DNA of 39,708 bases from an uncultured Clostridia bacterium. Lineage in GTDB: Bacteria > Bacillota > Clostridia > TANB77 > CAG-508. The stretch spans positions 59,058 to 98,765 of the forward strand of contig CAPBNZ010000001.1 in NCBI GenBank assembly GCA_948585895.1, in the 5' to 3' direction. The position numbers and the translations under genes were made by a program. Positions 32,556 through 39,708 of this stretch are shown here, in pieces; positions within the stretch are counted from its first letter, which is position 1; every line of letters starts with the position of its first letter. Below the pieces are notes generated by a model, which saw only the letters and a list, made by a program, of their open reading frames with translations, had not been told where the DNA came from and did not search any database.

Positions 32556-33510
32556 TTGGCAAGGCCTAAAAAACAGGGATTAGATTATTTCCCTTTAGAT
32601 GTGAATGTAGACAATAAAATTGAAATATTAGAATCAGAATATGGAATATTAGGATTTGGATTTATAGTTAGGTTATTTCAAAAAATATATGCAAATGGAT
32701 ATTATTTGGAATGGAATCAATATAGTGCAATCTTATTAAAAAAAGAAATAGGAATGTCAAAAGAAAAAATAGATGAATTTATAAAATTCTGTTTAGAAAT
32801 AAATATTTTTGATAAAAAATTGTATTCTCAGTATAGCATTTTAACTAGTAGAGGTATTCAAAAAAGATATTTTACTGTATGCAAGAGAAGGAAAGAGATA
32901 GAGATTATAAAAGAATATCTGCTTGTAAAACCTGAAGATTACGGGGTTAATGTAAACAATACCGATACACAAAATCAAAATGAACGGAATTAATGTTGAC
33001 AATAACTCAATAAATGTTGACAATAATTCACAAATAGAAAGAGAAATAGAAAGAGAAATCGAAATAGAAAATGAAATAGAAATAGAAAGTGAAAAAGAAA
33101 AAGAAATTAATATATATGAGCTGCAATCCATCTATCCATCTAATCATAAAATAGGAGAAAATAGAAATTTAGATGAGATGATGGATGAGATGGAAAAGAT
33201 GGAATTTGATATGATTATATCTAATTGTGAAATGCATATTCTTTCACCAGAACTTGCCATTGAAATAACTGAAATTTTAAAAGAAATGTATATGCATCCA
33301 GATACAAGAGAAAGAATACAGGAAATAAATTCTAAAAAATTATGTTATGCATTAAAGAATTTTGCTATTGCAAATACAAAATCAAGAATACAAATACCAA
33401 AAGCATATTTTAAAAAATGTGTATTGTCAGCATTAGATCAAACTGAATTAAGTCAGCAATATGATGCAGATACAATAATGGATGAAATGGCTAATTTTGA
33501 AGGAGGATAA
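32556..33510 (+). CDS. DUF4373-type replication protein, possibly split by a frameshift
   Basis: The first frame (32556-32993, TTG start after GGTGAT) opens ARPKKQGLDYFPLDVNVDN and continues as the DUF4373/Lin1244 N-terminal winged helix used by phage replication initiators. It stops at 32993. The +1 frame opens at 32980 and runs on to 33510 with a linker (two copies of NVDNNS, then a Glu/Ile-rich tract) and a C-terminal part (KAYFKKCVLSALDQTEL). No ribosome binding site precedes 32980, so the two halves likely form one protein with a frameshift near 32975-32990, by mutation, recoding or sequence error. If separate, the second would be 176 aa. Confidence 0.65.
32998..33111 (+). repeat. Repetitive linker: 21-bp direct repeat and GAAATA-like tract
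   Basis: AATGTTGACAATAA occurs twice 21 bp apart near 32992 and 33013, followed by an ~80-bp purine-rich tract of GAAATA/GAAAGA units coding for Glu, Ile and Lys. Such tracts change length easily by slippage and lie right after the apparent frameshift. Confidence 0.65.
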
Positions 33511-33511
33511 T

Positions 33512-33694
33512 ATGGCAGGAATACGAGAAGATGAACTCATATCAAGAGGACTAAAAATATGTGAAAATTGCGAGTGGTGCGTTCCAACCTTAAATTGTGA
33601 ATTTCCTCATTGTTTATTAACGGGACAACAAAAAGGATTATTTGAATATTGTGATTTATTTAAAACCAGGACAGGAATGCACATTAGTATGTAG
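33512..33694 (+). CDS. Cysteine-rich small phage protein
   Basis: A 60-aa unrecognised protein with cysteines in ICENCEWC, NCEFPHC and EYC, likely binding zinc. Start at 33512 follows GGAGG. Comparable Cys-rich miniproteins recur later in this operon. Confidence 0.65.
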   Translation: MAGIREDELISRGLKICENCEWCVPTLNCEFPHCLLTGQQKGLFEYCDLFKTRTGMHISM

Positions 33695-33707
33695 GAGGAA
33701 AACAATA

Positions 33708-34160
33708 ATGAAAGATATAGAAGAAATTAAAAGAACTCCAGGAATAGTTATAAAAAGGGAAGGACCAGATGGGTTTGGCGGTTCAGTATTTCCAATTGAA
33801 TACAAAAATGGAAAAGTTAAAGTAATAAATGATATTGATAAAACATTGCATTTCATTTTTAGTTGGGGTTGTGGATTTGAACATTTAAGTGTTTCTACAC
33901 CAATAAAGACACCAACATGGGATCAAATGTGTTTTATGAAGGATATATTCTGGAAAGACGACGAAGTATGTATGCAAATACATCCAAAAAAAGAAAATTA
34001 TGTTAATAATATGCAGTATTGCTTACATATTTGGAGACCTATTGATAAAGAGATACCAACGCCGCCAAATATAATGGTAGGTTTTAGAAAGGGAAAAGAA
34101 GCAGAAGATTTAATGGAGTTGATAAAGTATTATGAGGATATGCCTAAATGGAAACAGTAA
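33708..34160 (+). CDS. Conserved phage protein, DUF7694-like
   Basis: A 150-aa protein with FEHLSVSTPIKTPTWDQMCF, then KDIFWKDDEVCMQIHP and CLHIWRP, a Trp/His-rich block I associate with the DUF7694 phage family; function unknown. Start at 33708 chosen for AGGAGG about 9 nt upstream. Confidence 0.7.
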   Translation: MKDIEEIKRTPGIVIKREGPDGFGGSVFPIEYKNGKVKVINDIDKTLHFIFSWGCGFEHLSVSTPIKTPTWDQMCFMKDIFWKDDEVCMQIHPKKENYVNNMQYCLHIWRPIDKEIPTPPNIMVGFRKGKEAEDLMELIKYYEDMPKWKQ

Positions 34161-34215
34161 ATTTTAGAAACAAACACAACCTATAAAAAATATACGAAGG
34201 AAAGGTGGAAAATTT

Positions 34216-34629
34216 ATGATAATTGACGATATGCAACAAACATTAGAATTATTAGGAAACATCAAATATTTTTTCTTCAATATGGAAGAAACAGAAAAAA
34301 AGTTAAGCACTGAATTATACAACAAAGAAGGAGAAAGAGACGACCTTTTACATGAAATAGAACTAAGCGATTTAAATATTGGGGAAAGGTCCAATACATA
34401 TAAAAAACTAAAATCAGTATTACAAGAAAGAAGAATAATAAAAGACAAAATAGAGTTAATAAATACCATAAAACCATATGCAAGTAAATTTATAACAAAA
34501 GGTATTTGTGCAGAAACTGATGCAACTATAAAAAATATAGAAACATTGAAAAGTAATCAAGAAAATAGGCAATATACACCAAGAGTATTACAAAATTTAA
34601 AATGTGCCAAGAAAAAGAAGGAGGAATAA
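34216..34629 (+). CDS. Coiled-coil phage protein
   Basis: A 137-aa unrecognised protein, helical and charged throughout, with an acidic centre and a basic tail (KCAKKKKEE). GAAAGGTGG precedes ATG 34216. The 55-bp gap before it holds nothing recognisable. Confidence 0.6.
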   Translation: MIIDDMQQTLELLGNIKYFFFNMEETEKKLSTELYNKEGERDDLLHEIELSDLNIGERSNTYKKLKSVLQERRIIKDKIELINTIKPYASKFITKGICAETDATIKNIETLKSNQENRQYTPRVLQNLKCAKKKKEE

Positions 34630-34631
34630 AC

Positions 34632-34919
34632 ATGGATTTTAGACAAATAGAAGAAACACAAAAAATAAACAGAATAAAAAGTGAAAATGAATGCTTAGTA
34701 TGTGAAGTAGTTATAACGAAAGAGTTTAAGCATACACCAGTATCAATTACATATGGACATGGTGGGCCAATAGAAATGGCACAAATGGTAAAGACATTGA
34801 CGGATGTTGCAAACTCGTTAGTTAGAGAATTTCCAGAGATTAAAAACATTATACCTATGTTAAATCAAAATAGTGGAATGAGAACTGCATATAAAAGTGT
34901 TGAAACAACAGAGGAGTGA
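34632..34919 (+). CDS. Hypothetical phage protein
   Basis: A 95-aa unrecognised protein. The centre reads FKHTPVSITYGHGGPIEMAQ and the rest is helical. Start at 34632 follows AAGGAGG; an upstream in-frame ATG would overlap the previous gene. Confidence 0.6.
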   Translation: MDFRQIEETQKINRIKSENECLVCEVVITKEFKHTPVSITYGHGGPIEMAQMVKTLTDVANSLVREFPEIKNIIPMLNQNSGMRTAYKSVETTEE

Positions 34920-34924
34920 TAGAA

Positions 34925-35062
34925 ATGTATTGTAGTAGATATAAAAAAGAATGTGAAGAAGCTTTGTATTTTAACTGTGATGTTCCAACTAGTAGTAGTC
35001 ATATAGATGAAGAAATAAAAGAATGTCAGGAATGTGTGTTTTGTGAGGTGAAAGATGAGTAA
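34925..35062 (+). CDS. Cysteine-rich 45-aa phage protein
   Basis: ATG 34925, with GGAG upstream in the preceding gene's stop region. Cysteines occur at YCSRYKKEC, FNC and ECQECVFCE, a pattern suited to one zinc site. Its stop overlaps the start of the DUF1064 gene by 8 bp. Confidence 0.55.
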   Translation: MYCSRYKKECEEALYFNCDVPTSSSHIDEEIKECQECVFCEVKDE

Positions 35063-35414
35063 TCAAGAACACTGGAATATTGAAGAATATAGAGAATATC
35101 AGAAAAAGGGAAACAAAAAAAGTAAATATGGTGCAGTAAAGACATCTGTAGATGGACAAACATTCGATAGCAAAAAAGAAGCGGATTATTATTGCGAATT
35201 AAAATTGAGGCTGCAGAGCGGAGACATCAAAGGTTTTTGTTTGCAGCCTGTATTTATACTAGCACCAGGACTAAAATATAAAGCTGATTTTATAGTATTT
35301 CATAATGATGGTACAGCAGAAATAATTGATACGAAAGGGTTTAAAACAAAAGAATATATTGCAAAAAAGAAGGTATTTGAAGATAAATACAATTTAAAAA
35401 TAATTGAGGTTTAA
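35055..35414 (+). CDS. DUF1064 nuclease-like phage protein
   Basis: A 119-aa protein. SKYGAVKTSVDGQTFDSKKE at the start and KADFIVFHNDGTAEIIDTKG further on fit DUF1064, a PD-(D/E)xK-like fold: Glu in KKEADYYCEL, Asp in KADF, then Glu-x-Ile-Asp-Thr-Lys. It may be a Holliday-junction or recombination nuclease. GAGGTG precedes the start. Confidence 0.8.
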   Translation: MSNQEHWNIEEYREYQKKGNKKSKYGAVKTSVDGQTFDSKKEADYYCELKLRLQSGDIKGFCLQPVFILAPGLKYKADFIVFHNDGTAEIIDTKGFKTKEYIAKKKVFEDKYNLKIIEV

Positions 35415-35418
35415 GGAT

Positions 35419-35589
35419 ATGTATGCGATTTATGATTTGAAAAGTAAAGAACAATGTATTGGAATATTTGATTATAGAAAAGATGCAGCAGACTATTTGG
35501 GAATTCATAAAGATAGTTTAAGTAGATGCATACAGAAAAAACAGCTTATAAAAAATAGGTATGAAATAGTAAAAATAAAGGAGGAATAG
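35419..35589 (+). CDS. Small HTH-like phage protein
   Basis: A 56-aa protein with a possible helix-turn-helix (DAADYLGIHKDSLSRCIQKK). Start at ATG 35419 preferred, with GAGG about 9 nt before it; a TTG at 35404 inside the preceding gene is the alternative. Confidence 0.55.
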   Translation: MYAIYDLKSKEQCIGIFDYRKDAADYLGIHKDSLSRCIQKKQLIKNRYEIVKIKEE

Positions 35590-35593
35590 GATT

Positions 35594-35815
35594 ATGAATC
35601 CAGTAAATTTTGAAGATGCAAATTGTGTATATAAAGCACAAGGATGTGGGGATTTACCTGCATTAAAAACAGATAAACATATAGTATCTTGTTGGGAAAT
35701 GACAGAAAAGGAAAAAGAAGAATTTTTGAAAACAGGTAGGATCTATTTATCAGTAATGGGAAATATACAACCACCAGTAGCGCTATATGTAGATAGGCCA
35801 TACATAAGACAATAA
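35594..35815 (+). CDS. Conserved small phage protein
   Basis: A 73-aa protein of a type common in Firmicutes phages: CGDLPALKTD, then SCWEMTEKEKEEFLKTGRIY and IQPPVAL. Function unknown. Strong GGAGG upstream. Confidence 0.7.
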   Translation: MNPVNFEDANCVYKAQGCGDLPALKTDKHIVSCWEMTEKEKEEFLKTGRIYLSVMGNIQPPVALYVDRPYIRQ

Positions 35816-35832
35816 TTAAGGAGGAATAGAAA

Positions 35833-36078
35833 ATGGGAACAAAAAATAAATTAGTAGATCTTAATAATCATCTATTTGAAGAATTAGAAAGACTTAACGA
35901 TGAAGAACTAAAGGGAGAGGCTTTGCAAGAAGAAAGAGAAAGGGCAAAGACTATGGCTACTGTTGCACAAACAATTATAAACAATGGAGAGTTAGCATTA
36001 AAAGCACAAAAGCATTTTGATGAATACGGAAAAGCAGATCATATACCAGATATGTTACAAATAGGAGATGGAAAATGA
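35833..36078 (+). CDS. Helical small phage protein
   Basis: An 81-aa protein, LNNHLFEELERLNDEELKGE followed by a helical RAKTMATVAQTIINNGELAL segment. This is a common phage early protein with no known function. It overlaps the HNH gene by 4 bp (ATGA). AAGGAGG precedes it. Confidence 0.7.
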   Translation: MGTKNKLVDLNNHLFEELERLNDEELKGEALQEERERAKTMATVAQTIINNGELALKAQKHFDEYGKADHIPDMLQIGDGK

Positions 36079-36842
36079 AAAAAGTCTATACTGAAGAAAT
36101 GAAAAATTATATTGCTTGTAACTGCAGAGGTAAAACCATACTGCAGTTACAACAAGAATTTAATATAAAATTCAATACTAATATTACGTATCATGCTATG
36201 AAATCTTATTTAAGTTCTCACAAAATAAAAGTGGGCCATAATAATAAACGAAAATTTAAAGATGAACATATTGAATTCTTAAAGGAAAATGTAAAAGGAA
36301 TAACACTTAAAGAATTAACGGAGAGGTTTAATAACAAATTTGGTATGAATATTAGTGAGAGTGCAGTTAGTAATTTAAAACACAAATACAATTTGCAAAG
36401 TGGAATTGTAGGAGGACGATTTGAAAAAGGACAAGTGTCATGGAATAAAGGTAAGAAAATGCCTCCATATCAGTACAAAAGGTGTAATCCGACAATGTTC
36501 AAAAAGGGAAACATTCCAGCAAATCGCAGACCAATAGGTAGTGAAAGAATAGATCGAGATGGATATGTTCTTGTAAAAGTTGCAGAGCCAAACAAGTGGC
36601 GACCAAAGCATAGGGTATTATGGGAAAAAGTAAATGGGCCAATACCTAAAAAACATAGATTAATATTTGCAGATGGAAATAGGCAGAATATAACACTAGA
36701 CAATTTGATTTTGGTGTCTTATGCACAGTCTTTTATAATGAATCAAAAAAACTTATTTAAGAATGACAAAGAACTAACAAAAGCAGGTGTAACAGTTGCA
36801 AAGGTTTTAGATAAAGTAAATAAAAGAAAAAAGGAAATGTAG
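36075..36842 (+). CDS. HNH endonuclease with duplicated HTH
   Basis: A 255-aa protein. Two similar ~50-aa units at the N-terminus (KTILQLQQEFNIKFNTNITY and ITLKELTERFNNKFGMNISE) look like repeated HTH DNA-binding modules. A Lys-Gly-rich connector (WNKGKKMPP) leads to the HNH domain: KHRVLWEKVNGPIPKKHRLI, then FADGNRQNITLDNLILVS. Probably a homing-type endonuclease carried by the phage. Confidence 0.85.
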   Translation: MKKVYTEEMKNYIACNCRGKTILQLQQEFNIKFNTNITYHAMKSYLSSHKIKVGHNNKRKFKDEHIEFLKENVKGITLKELTERFNNKFGMNISESAVSNLKHKYNLQSGIVGGRFEKGQVSWNKGKKMPPYQYKRCNPTMFKKGNIPANRRPIGSERIDRDGYVLVKVAEPNKWRPKHRVLWEKVNGPIPKKHRLIFADGNRQNITLDNLILVSYAQSFIMNQKNLFKNDKELTKAGVTVAKVLDKVNKRKKEM

Positions 36843-36843
36843 T

Positions 36844-37050
36844 ATGAAAAAAGATATAGATTACGAACAACTTTACTACGATGAAGTATATAAAAATAGA
36901 AAATTGCAAAATAGAATTGTAGAACTGGAAAATGAAATCCAGGATCTAAATATCTGCAGAACAAAGAAAAATATTGATTTGCAAAAATACATTATGCTAC
37001 AGATAGGAAGGAGAAATAATGGCGAAACCAGTACAAAGAAAAAGATATAA
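36844..37050 (+). CDS. Coiled-coil small phage protein
   Basis: A 68-aa unrecognised protein with a short coiled coil (YKNRKLQNRIVELENEIQDL). The start lies one base after the HNH stop; AAGGAAA is upstream. Its end overlaps the next gene by 32 bp. Confidence 0.55.
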   Translation: MKKDIDYEQLYYDEVYKNRKLQNRIVELENEIQDLNICRTKKNIDLQKYIMLQIGRRNNGETSTKKKI

Positions 37051-37213
37051 AAACAAACAAAATATAACTTGTGAATTATGCGAACATTGTATGTATGTGG
37101 AACATGGTGATATGTATTGTGAAGAACATGAAAATTTTGCAGATGTTTATGATGAATTTTGTCCAACAGAAAATTATATGTGGTGCAATGGAAAAAAATT
37201 TATAGAAAGGTAG
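37019..37213 (+). CDS. Cysteine-rich small phage protein
   Basis: A 64-aa protein with CELCEHCMYVEHGDMYCEEH, then FCPTENYMWC: six cysteines and two histidines, very likely a zinc protein. GAAGGAG precedes ATG 37019. Confidence 0.65.
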   Translation: MAKPVQRKRYKNKQNITCELCEHCMYVEHGDMYCEEHENFADVYDEFCPTENYMWCNGKKFIER

Positions 37214-37221
37214 GGAAACAA

Positions 37222-37491
37222 ATGAAAACAAAATATTATGATAAGGAAATGTATGCTAGAAATGAAAGTATAAAGGGTGTATTAGTAGTGTTAGTGTCTT
37301 TTATACTAGGATTTGCAAGTGGATGCATGGCAATAAATAAAGAATTAACAAAACAAAATAACGAAAAACAAAATTATATTAATACTTTAGAACAGCAAGT
37401 AGAAGAACAACAAGTAACAATAAGGGACCAGTATATTGAATTAGATTCGTTAAGAGAAACTGTATATATGTATAGCATATATGGAAAGTAG
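37222..37491 (+). CDS. Membrane protein with coiled-coil tail
   Basis: An 89-aa protein with one membrane helix (about 18-37, GVLVVLVSFILGFASGCMAI) and a coiled coil behind it (NYINTLEQQVEEQQ). The overall shape resembles a phage spanin or an anchor, but in this early position that is doubtful. Start at 37222 follows GAAAGGTAGGG. Confidence 0.6.
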   Translation: MKTKYYDKEMYARNESIKGVLVVLVSFILGFASGCMAINKELTKQNNEKQNYINTLEQQVEEQQVTIRDQYIELDSLRETVYMYSIYGK

Positions 37492-37500
37492 GTGTTACTA

Positions 37501-37593
37501 ATGATTAAGTTTATATTAGGGTTGTTATTAGGTACATTTTTAGGAATAGGACTAATGTGTTTACTTCAAGTAGCAAAGGAGGATGAAGAATAA
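37501..37593 (+). CDS. DUF3789-like 30-aa membrane peptide
   Basis: ATG 37501 gives a short peptide with one helix, FILGLLLGTFLGIGLMCLLQ, then VAKEDEE. This is the pattern of DUF3789 phage membrane peptides (from memory). Its stop shares a base with the next ATG (TAATG). Confidence 0.6.
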   Translation: MIKFILGLLLGTFLGIGLMCLLQVAKEDEE

Positions 37594-38042
37594 TGCCTAA
37601 AACTAAAGAAACATTGCAATTTGAAGAATATTTAAAAAAATATACTAAAAAACAGGGGATATTTGGTTGCCTTGAAGTTACAATAGGTTGGTTTGGAAAA
37701 GAAAGGGTTGATTATCTTACATACGATACAAATGATTGGTTTAAGTGTTATGAGATAAAAGTGACAAAAGCTGATTTTTATAGCAAATGTCATAAAACAT
37801 TTGTAGGAAATTATAACTATTATGTAATGCCAAGAGAATTATATTATGAGGTAAAACAAGATATTCCAAATGAAATAGGCGTATTAGTAGAAAATAAAAT
37901 TGGAGATAAAATTTATGAATATTCTCCATTAAGGTCAATAAAAAAAGCAATTAAACAAGAATTAAAAGTAGATAAAGATATATTAAAAAATTCATTAATT
38001 AGATCGTTATATAGAGAAGCATATTGGAAAAGGAGGGGATAG
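37593..38042 (+). CDS. PD-(D/E)xK-like nuclease, MmcB-type
   Basis: A 149-aa protein. CLEVTIGWFGKERVDYLTYD and WFKCYEIKVTKADF show the E...D...ExK order of a PD-(D/E)xK fold, with NYNYYVMPRELY after it. Similar phage proteins are grouped with MmcB-family repair factors. Substrate unknown. Coupled to the preceding peptide; AAAGGAGG upstream. Confidence 0.65.
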   Translation: MPKTKETLQFEEYLKKYTKKQGIFGCLEVTIGWFGKERVDYLTYDTNDWFKCYEIKVTKADFYSKCHKTFVGNYNYYVMPRELYYEVKQDIPNEIGVLVENKIGDKIYEYSPLRSIKKAIKQELKVDKDILKNSLIRSLYREAYWKRRG

Positions 38043-38043
38043 T

Positions 38044-38310
38044 ATGCCAACAGAAAATAGTGAGTTAGTACAAAAAAGAGTAAGACTCACACTTACAAAG
38101 GAAGAATCAATACAAATACAGAAAATGATTGGACTACAAAGAATAACAAGAAAAAGATTTAAAAAGTTGCTAATGGGCTGTGGAATGCAAAGAAACGATG
38201 CTGAAGTAGTCACTAATGCATTTAGAGAAAGTAAAATACAATATACACCATTAGCAGTACAAAAGGTCATTGAAATAATTAATATGGAAGCGGAAAAGGA
38301 GGAAAAGTAA
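38044..38310 (+). CDS. Basic helical phage protein
   Basis: An 88-aa unrecognised protein, helical with a basic centre (LQRITRKRFKKLLMGCGMQR), perhaps nucleic-acid binding. It starts one base after the previous stop, with AGGAGG upstream. Confidence 0.6.
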   Translation: MPTENSELVQKRVRLTLTKEESIQIQKMIGLQRITRKRFKKLLMGCGMQRNDAEVVTNAFRESKIQYTPLAVQKVIEIINMEAEKEEK

Positions 38311-38311
38311 T

Positions 38312-38509
38312 ATGTATAAGTTAGTTATATATTTTATGGGAGGAACAACATTTGTAACAACATTTGATAATGAAAAGGATGTAGAAGATTTTAAAAAGAA
38401 AATTAAAAATAGAAGATTATTAAAAAAATATAACTATATTCTTGAAACAAAAATGGAAGGAATAAATATTGCTAATATGAATGCATATCAAATTACAAAG
38501 GAGGAATAA
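38312..38509 (+). CDS. Small phage protein
   Basis: A 65-aa unrecognised protein; a beta-strand start (LVIYFMGGTTFVTTF) is followed by a charged helix (DVEDFKKKIKNRRLLKK). Strong GGAGG upstream. Confidence 0.6.
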   Translation: MYKLVIYFMGGTTFVTTFDNEKDVEDFKKKIKNRRLLKKYNYILETKMEGINIANMNAYQITKEE

Positions 38510-38512
38510 TTT

Positions 38513-38857
38513 ATGATATTTGAAACAACAATCAACTTAAAAAATAAAAGTAAGGAAGAACTATTAGATTTATTAAATGATAGTTTAAAAATAATACAAT
38601 CACAACAAGAAGAAATAGAACTTAGTAATAAAGTAATAGATAAAAGAAATCAAGAAAAACTAGAATTAGCAAAAGAGCTTTTAAAGAAAGATAGAATAAT
38701 TGATTTAATGGCAGAAATGTTGGTGAAAGTTCCTAATAATTTGGACAGCCCACAAACAGCATCTATCATTGCAATGTTAAATAGAGATTTGGAATTAAAG
38801 AAATTAAAAGTAAAAAAATATTTTGAAATGAAGGTAGAAAATGAAAATGATAATTGA
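38513..38857 (+). CDS. Coiled-coil phage protein
   Basis: A 114-aa unrecognised protein, mainly coiled coil (LLDLLNDSLKIIQSQQEEIE). AAAGGAGG precedes ATG 38513. Its end overlaps the next gene by 17 bp. Confidence 0.6.
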   Translation: MIFETTINLKNKSKEELLDLLNDSLKIIQSQQEEIELSNKVIDKRNQEKLELAKELLKKDRIIDLMAEMLVKVPNNLDSPQTASIIAMLNRDLELKKLKVKKYFEMKVENENDN

Positions 38858-39035
38858 TTTTTTTACAGGAAAAGAAATAAAAGATGATGGTAAATGTAAT
38901 AATTGCAAATATAATCAGGGGTATAAAACAAACAATCCTAGCATTATATGGTGTGATAAACATATAACATATAAACAAGAAAATTATGAATGTTCTGATT
39001 ATAAATTTAGATGTGAAGGAGGTACAAAAGAATGA
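38841..39035 (+). CDS. Cysteine-rich small phage protein
   Basis: A 64-aa protein with CNNCKYNQGY, then IIWCDKH and YECSDYKFRC: a likely zinc-binding fold with six cysteines. ATG 38841, or an in-frame ATG at 38847, is preceded by GAAGG. It overlaps the next start by 4 bp. Confidence 0.6.
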   Translation: MKMIIDFFTGKEIKDDGKCNNCKYNQGYKTNNPSIIWCDKHITYKQENYECSDYKFRCEGGTKE

Positions 39036-39478
39036 AATGTACTGATAAAGAGTGGCAACATTGTAGAGTTGAAAAAATGGGATGCCCTGGATGCTATTAT
39101 GATGAAATAAAGGTTAATGAATTCGTAAGAACAAAATATGGAGAAATAAGTAAAATAACTGATATTTTTGTTAGAGACGAAGAAATACTACTAGGAGTAA
39201 AAAACACTATAATAGTTAATGAATATGGAGAATATGGAAGTGTAATTTACAAAGATAAGATTTCGAAAGCATCTTCAAATATATTAGATTTAATTGAGAT
39301 AGGAGATATATTAGAAATTAAAGAAAACAATGACATTTGTTATTTAGGACTAGCAAAAGACACAATAACAGTTAATTATACAGACATAATAGAAGATATA
39401 AAAGCTAAAAGATGTGAATTAATATCAATACTTACAAAAGAACAGTACAATCAAAATTGTTTTAAGGTAGGTGACTAA
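39032..39478 (+). CDS. Conserved phage protein with cysteine-rich N-terminus
   Basis: A 148-aa protein. The N-terminus (CTDKEWQHCRVEKMGCPGCY) has four cysteines and a His; the rest looks beta-rich, with repeated short strands, and ends FKVGD. Commonly seen in Clostridial phages, function unknown. GGAGG upstream. Confidence 0.65.
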   Translation: MKCTDKEWQHCRVEKMGCPGCYYDEIKVNEFVRTKYGEISKITDIFVRDEEILLGVKNTIIVNEYGEYGSVIYKDKISKASSNILDLIEIGDILEIKENNDICYLGLAKDTITVNYTDIIEDIKAKRCELISILTKEQYNQNCFKVGD

Positions 39479-39479
39479 T

Positions 39480-39647
39480 ATGAGTAAAAACTTATTAGGA
39501 AAACATGTTATAACATATGATAATCACGAAGGAATAGTTATAAATCAATACAAACCAACAGGAAGAAATCAAGAAAGTGTGCATATACAACAAATTAATG
39601 GTCGAATATGGTTTTGCCCAATTGATAATATAAAAGAAGAGGTGTAA
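39480..39647 (+). CDS. 55-aa phage protein
   Basis: ATG 39480 after AAGGTAGGTG, one base after the previous stop. The peptide begins MSKNLLGKHVITYDNHEGIV and ends IDNIKEEV; a beta-barrel-like small domain is possible. Unrecognised. Confidence 0.6.
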   Translation: MSKNLLGKHVITYDNHEGIVINQYKPTGRNQESVHIQQINGRIWFCPIDNIKEEV

Positions 39648-39649
39648 AG

Positions 39650-39708
39650 ATGAGCATAGAAAGAGATTGTAAAAAAATACATAAAAAAATAATGAAATTT
39701 AAGGAGAA
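39650..39708 (+). CDS. Partial phage gene at the window edge
   Basis: ATG 39650, preceded by AGAGGTG, opens MSIERDCKKIHKKIMKFKE and runs off the window after 19 codons. Too short to identify. Confidence 0.45.
   Translation, partial: MSIERDCKKIHKKIMKFKE

Larger units (their letters stand above)
23430..39708. mobile_element. Prophage, left end and early region (continues past the window)
   Basis: From within truA to the window edge the genes are phage-type: integrase, CI-like repressor, Cro-like and excisionase-like proteins, SMC-like ATPase, RecT, replication and nuclease genes, and many short overlapping genes on the plus strand. The leftward lysogeny module and rightward early operon diverge around 26162-26341. 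No terminase, portal, capsid, tail or lysis gene occurs here, so more of the phage and attR must follow. The exact left boundary lies between about 23430 and 23460. Confidence 0.92.

Noticed and set aside
33029..33111. The GAAATA-type tract as a CRISPR or iteron array
   Set aside because: Units are short, uneven and in frame as Glu/Ile/Lys codons, with no spacers and no cas genes; it is a low-complexity protein linker.
37222..37593. The two small membrane proteins as a holin/spanin lysis cassette
   Set aside because: They are in the early region with no endolysin nearby, and one fits the DUF3789 peptide pattern better.

Overview
The window looks like the chromosome of an AT-rich, endospore-forming member of the Firmicutes (Clostridia type), with a temperate phage integrated in its right-hand part. 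The host call rests on gene content: a SipL-like SPOCS/LysM spore-coat morphogenesis protein, a YunB-like sporulation protein, a BofC-C-terminal-domain protein, CdaA, a ClpE-type unfoldase, strong AGGAGG ribosome binding sites and near-consensus SigA promoters. No tRNA, rRNA or CRISPR array was recognised.

Positions 1-23371 are host chromosome. In order: the first codons of a probable DNA methyltransferase (-), an S66 LD-carboxypeptidase (-), the sipL-yunB sporulation pair (+), rplM-rpsI (-), a secreted SH3/NlpC-P60 cell wall hydrolase (+), comEC (+), a BofC-like protein (+), pgsA and a clpE-like gene (-), an orphan 103-aa gene, an IS200-type transposase remnant, two cell-envelope genes (an RsiV-like membrane protein and a membrane-anchored glucosaminidase), an acetyltransferase fragment, a broken HExxH metalloprotease, htrA (-), a pilin-like gene, rnhB, a pyrimidine-nucleoside phosphorylase gene, a 42-aa membrane protein and cdaA. 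Several host genes are interrupted: yunB (one frameshift), comEC (two), the HExxH gene (in-frame TAA) and the IS200 transposase (in-frame TAA, no start). This is either real decay or assembly error.

Positions ~23430-39708 are the left end and early region of a prophage inserted in the 5' end of truA; truA codes for 30 residues and then runs into phage DNA. The lysogeny module holds a leftward tyrosine integrase, a zinc-ribbon membrane protein and a CI-like repressor. The rightward early operon starts with a Cro-like gene, a 22-codon leader ORF and an excisionase-like HTH gene. It continues with an SMC/Rad50-like ATPase, a SpoVS homologue, RecT, a metallo-beta-lactamase-fold protein, a DUF6011 protein, a split DUF4373-type replication protein, a DUF1064 nuclease-like protein, an HNH endonuclease, a second nuclease-like protein and many small proteins. 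No packaging or structural gene is reached before the window ends.

The most interesting element is a predicted ~75-nt rightward RNA between int and the zinc-ribbon gene (24874-24948). It has its own SigA-like promoter, two hairpins and a terminator. The loop and upper stem of its terminator hairpin are perfectly complementary over 15 nt (9 of them G or C) to the coding start of the leader ORF at 26607, which overlaps the excisionase-like gene at 26659. This suggests an antisense-RNA / leader-peptide / translational-coupling switch, in the style of P1 c4-icd-ant or R1 CopA-tap-repA. Three 15-bp ATGAA-N5-TTCAT palindromes around the same genes are likely repressor operators, and the repressor seems to lack the Ser-Lys dyad used for SOS autocleavage. 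A phage-borne SpoVS inside the recombination cassette is the second notable item.
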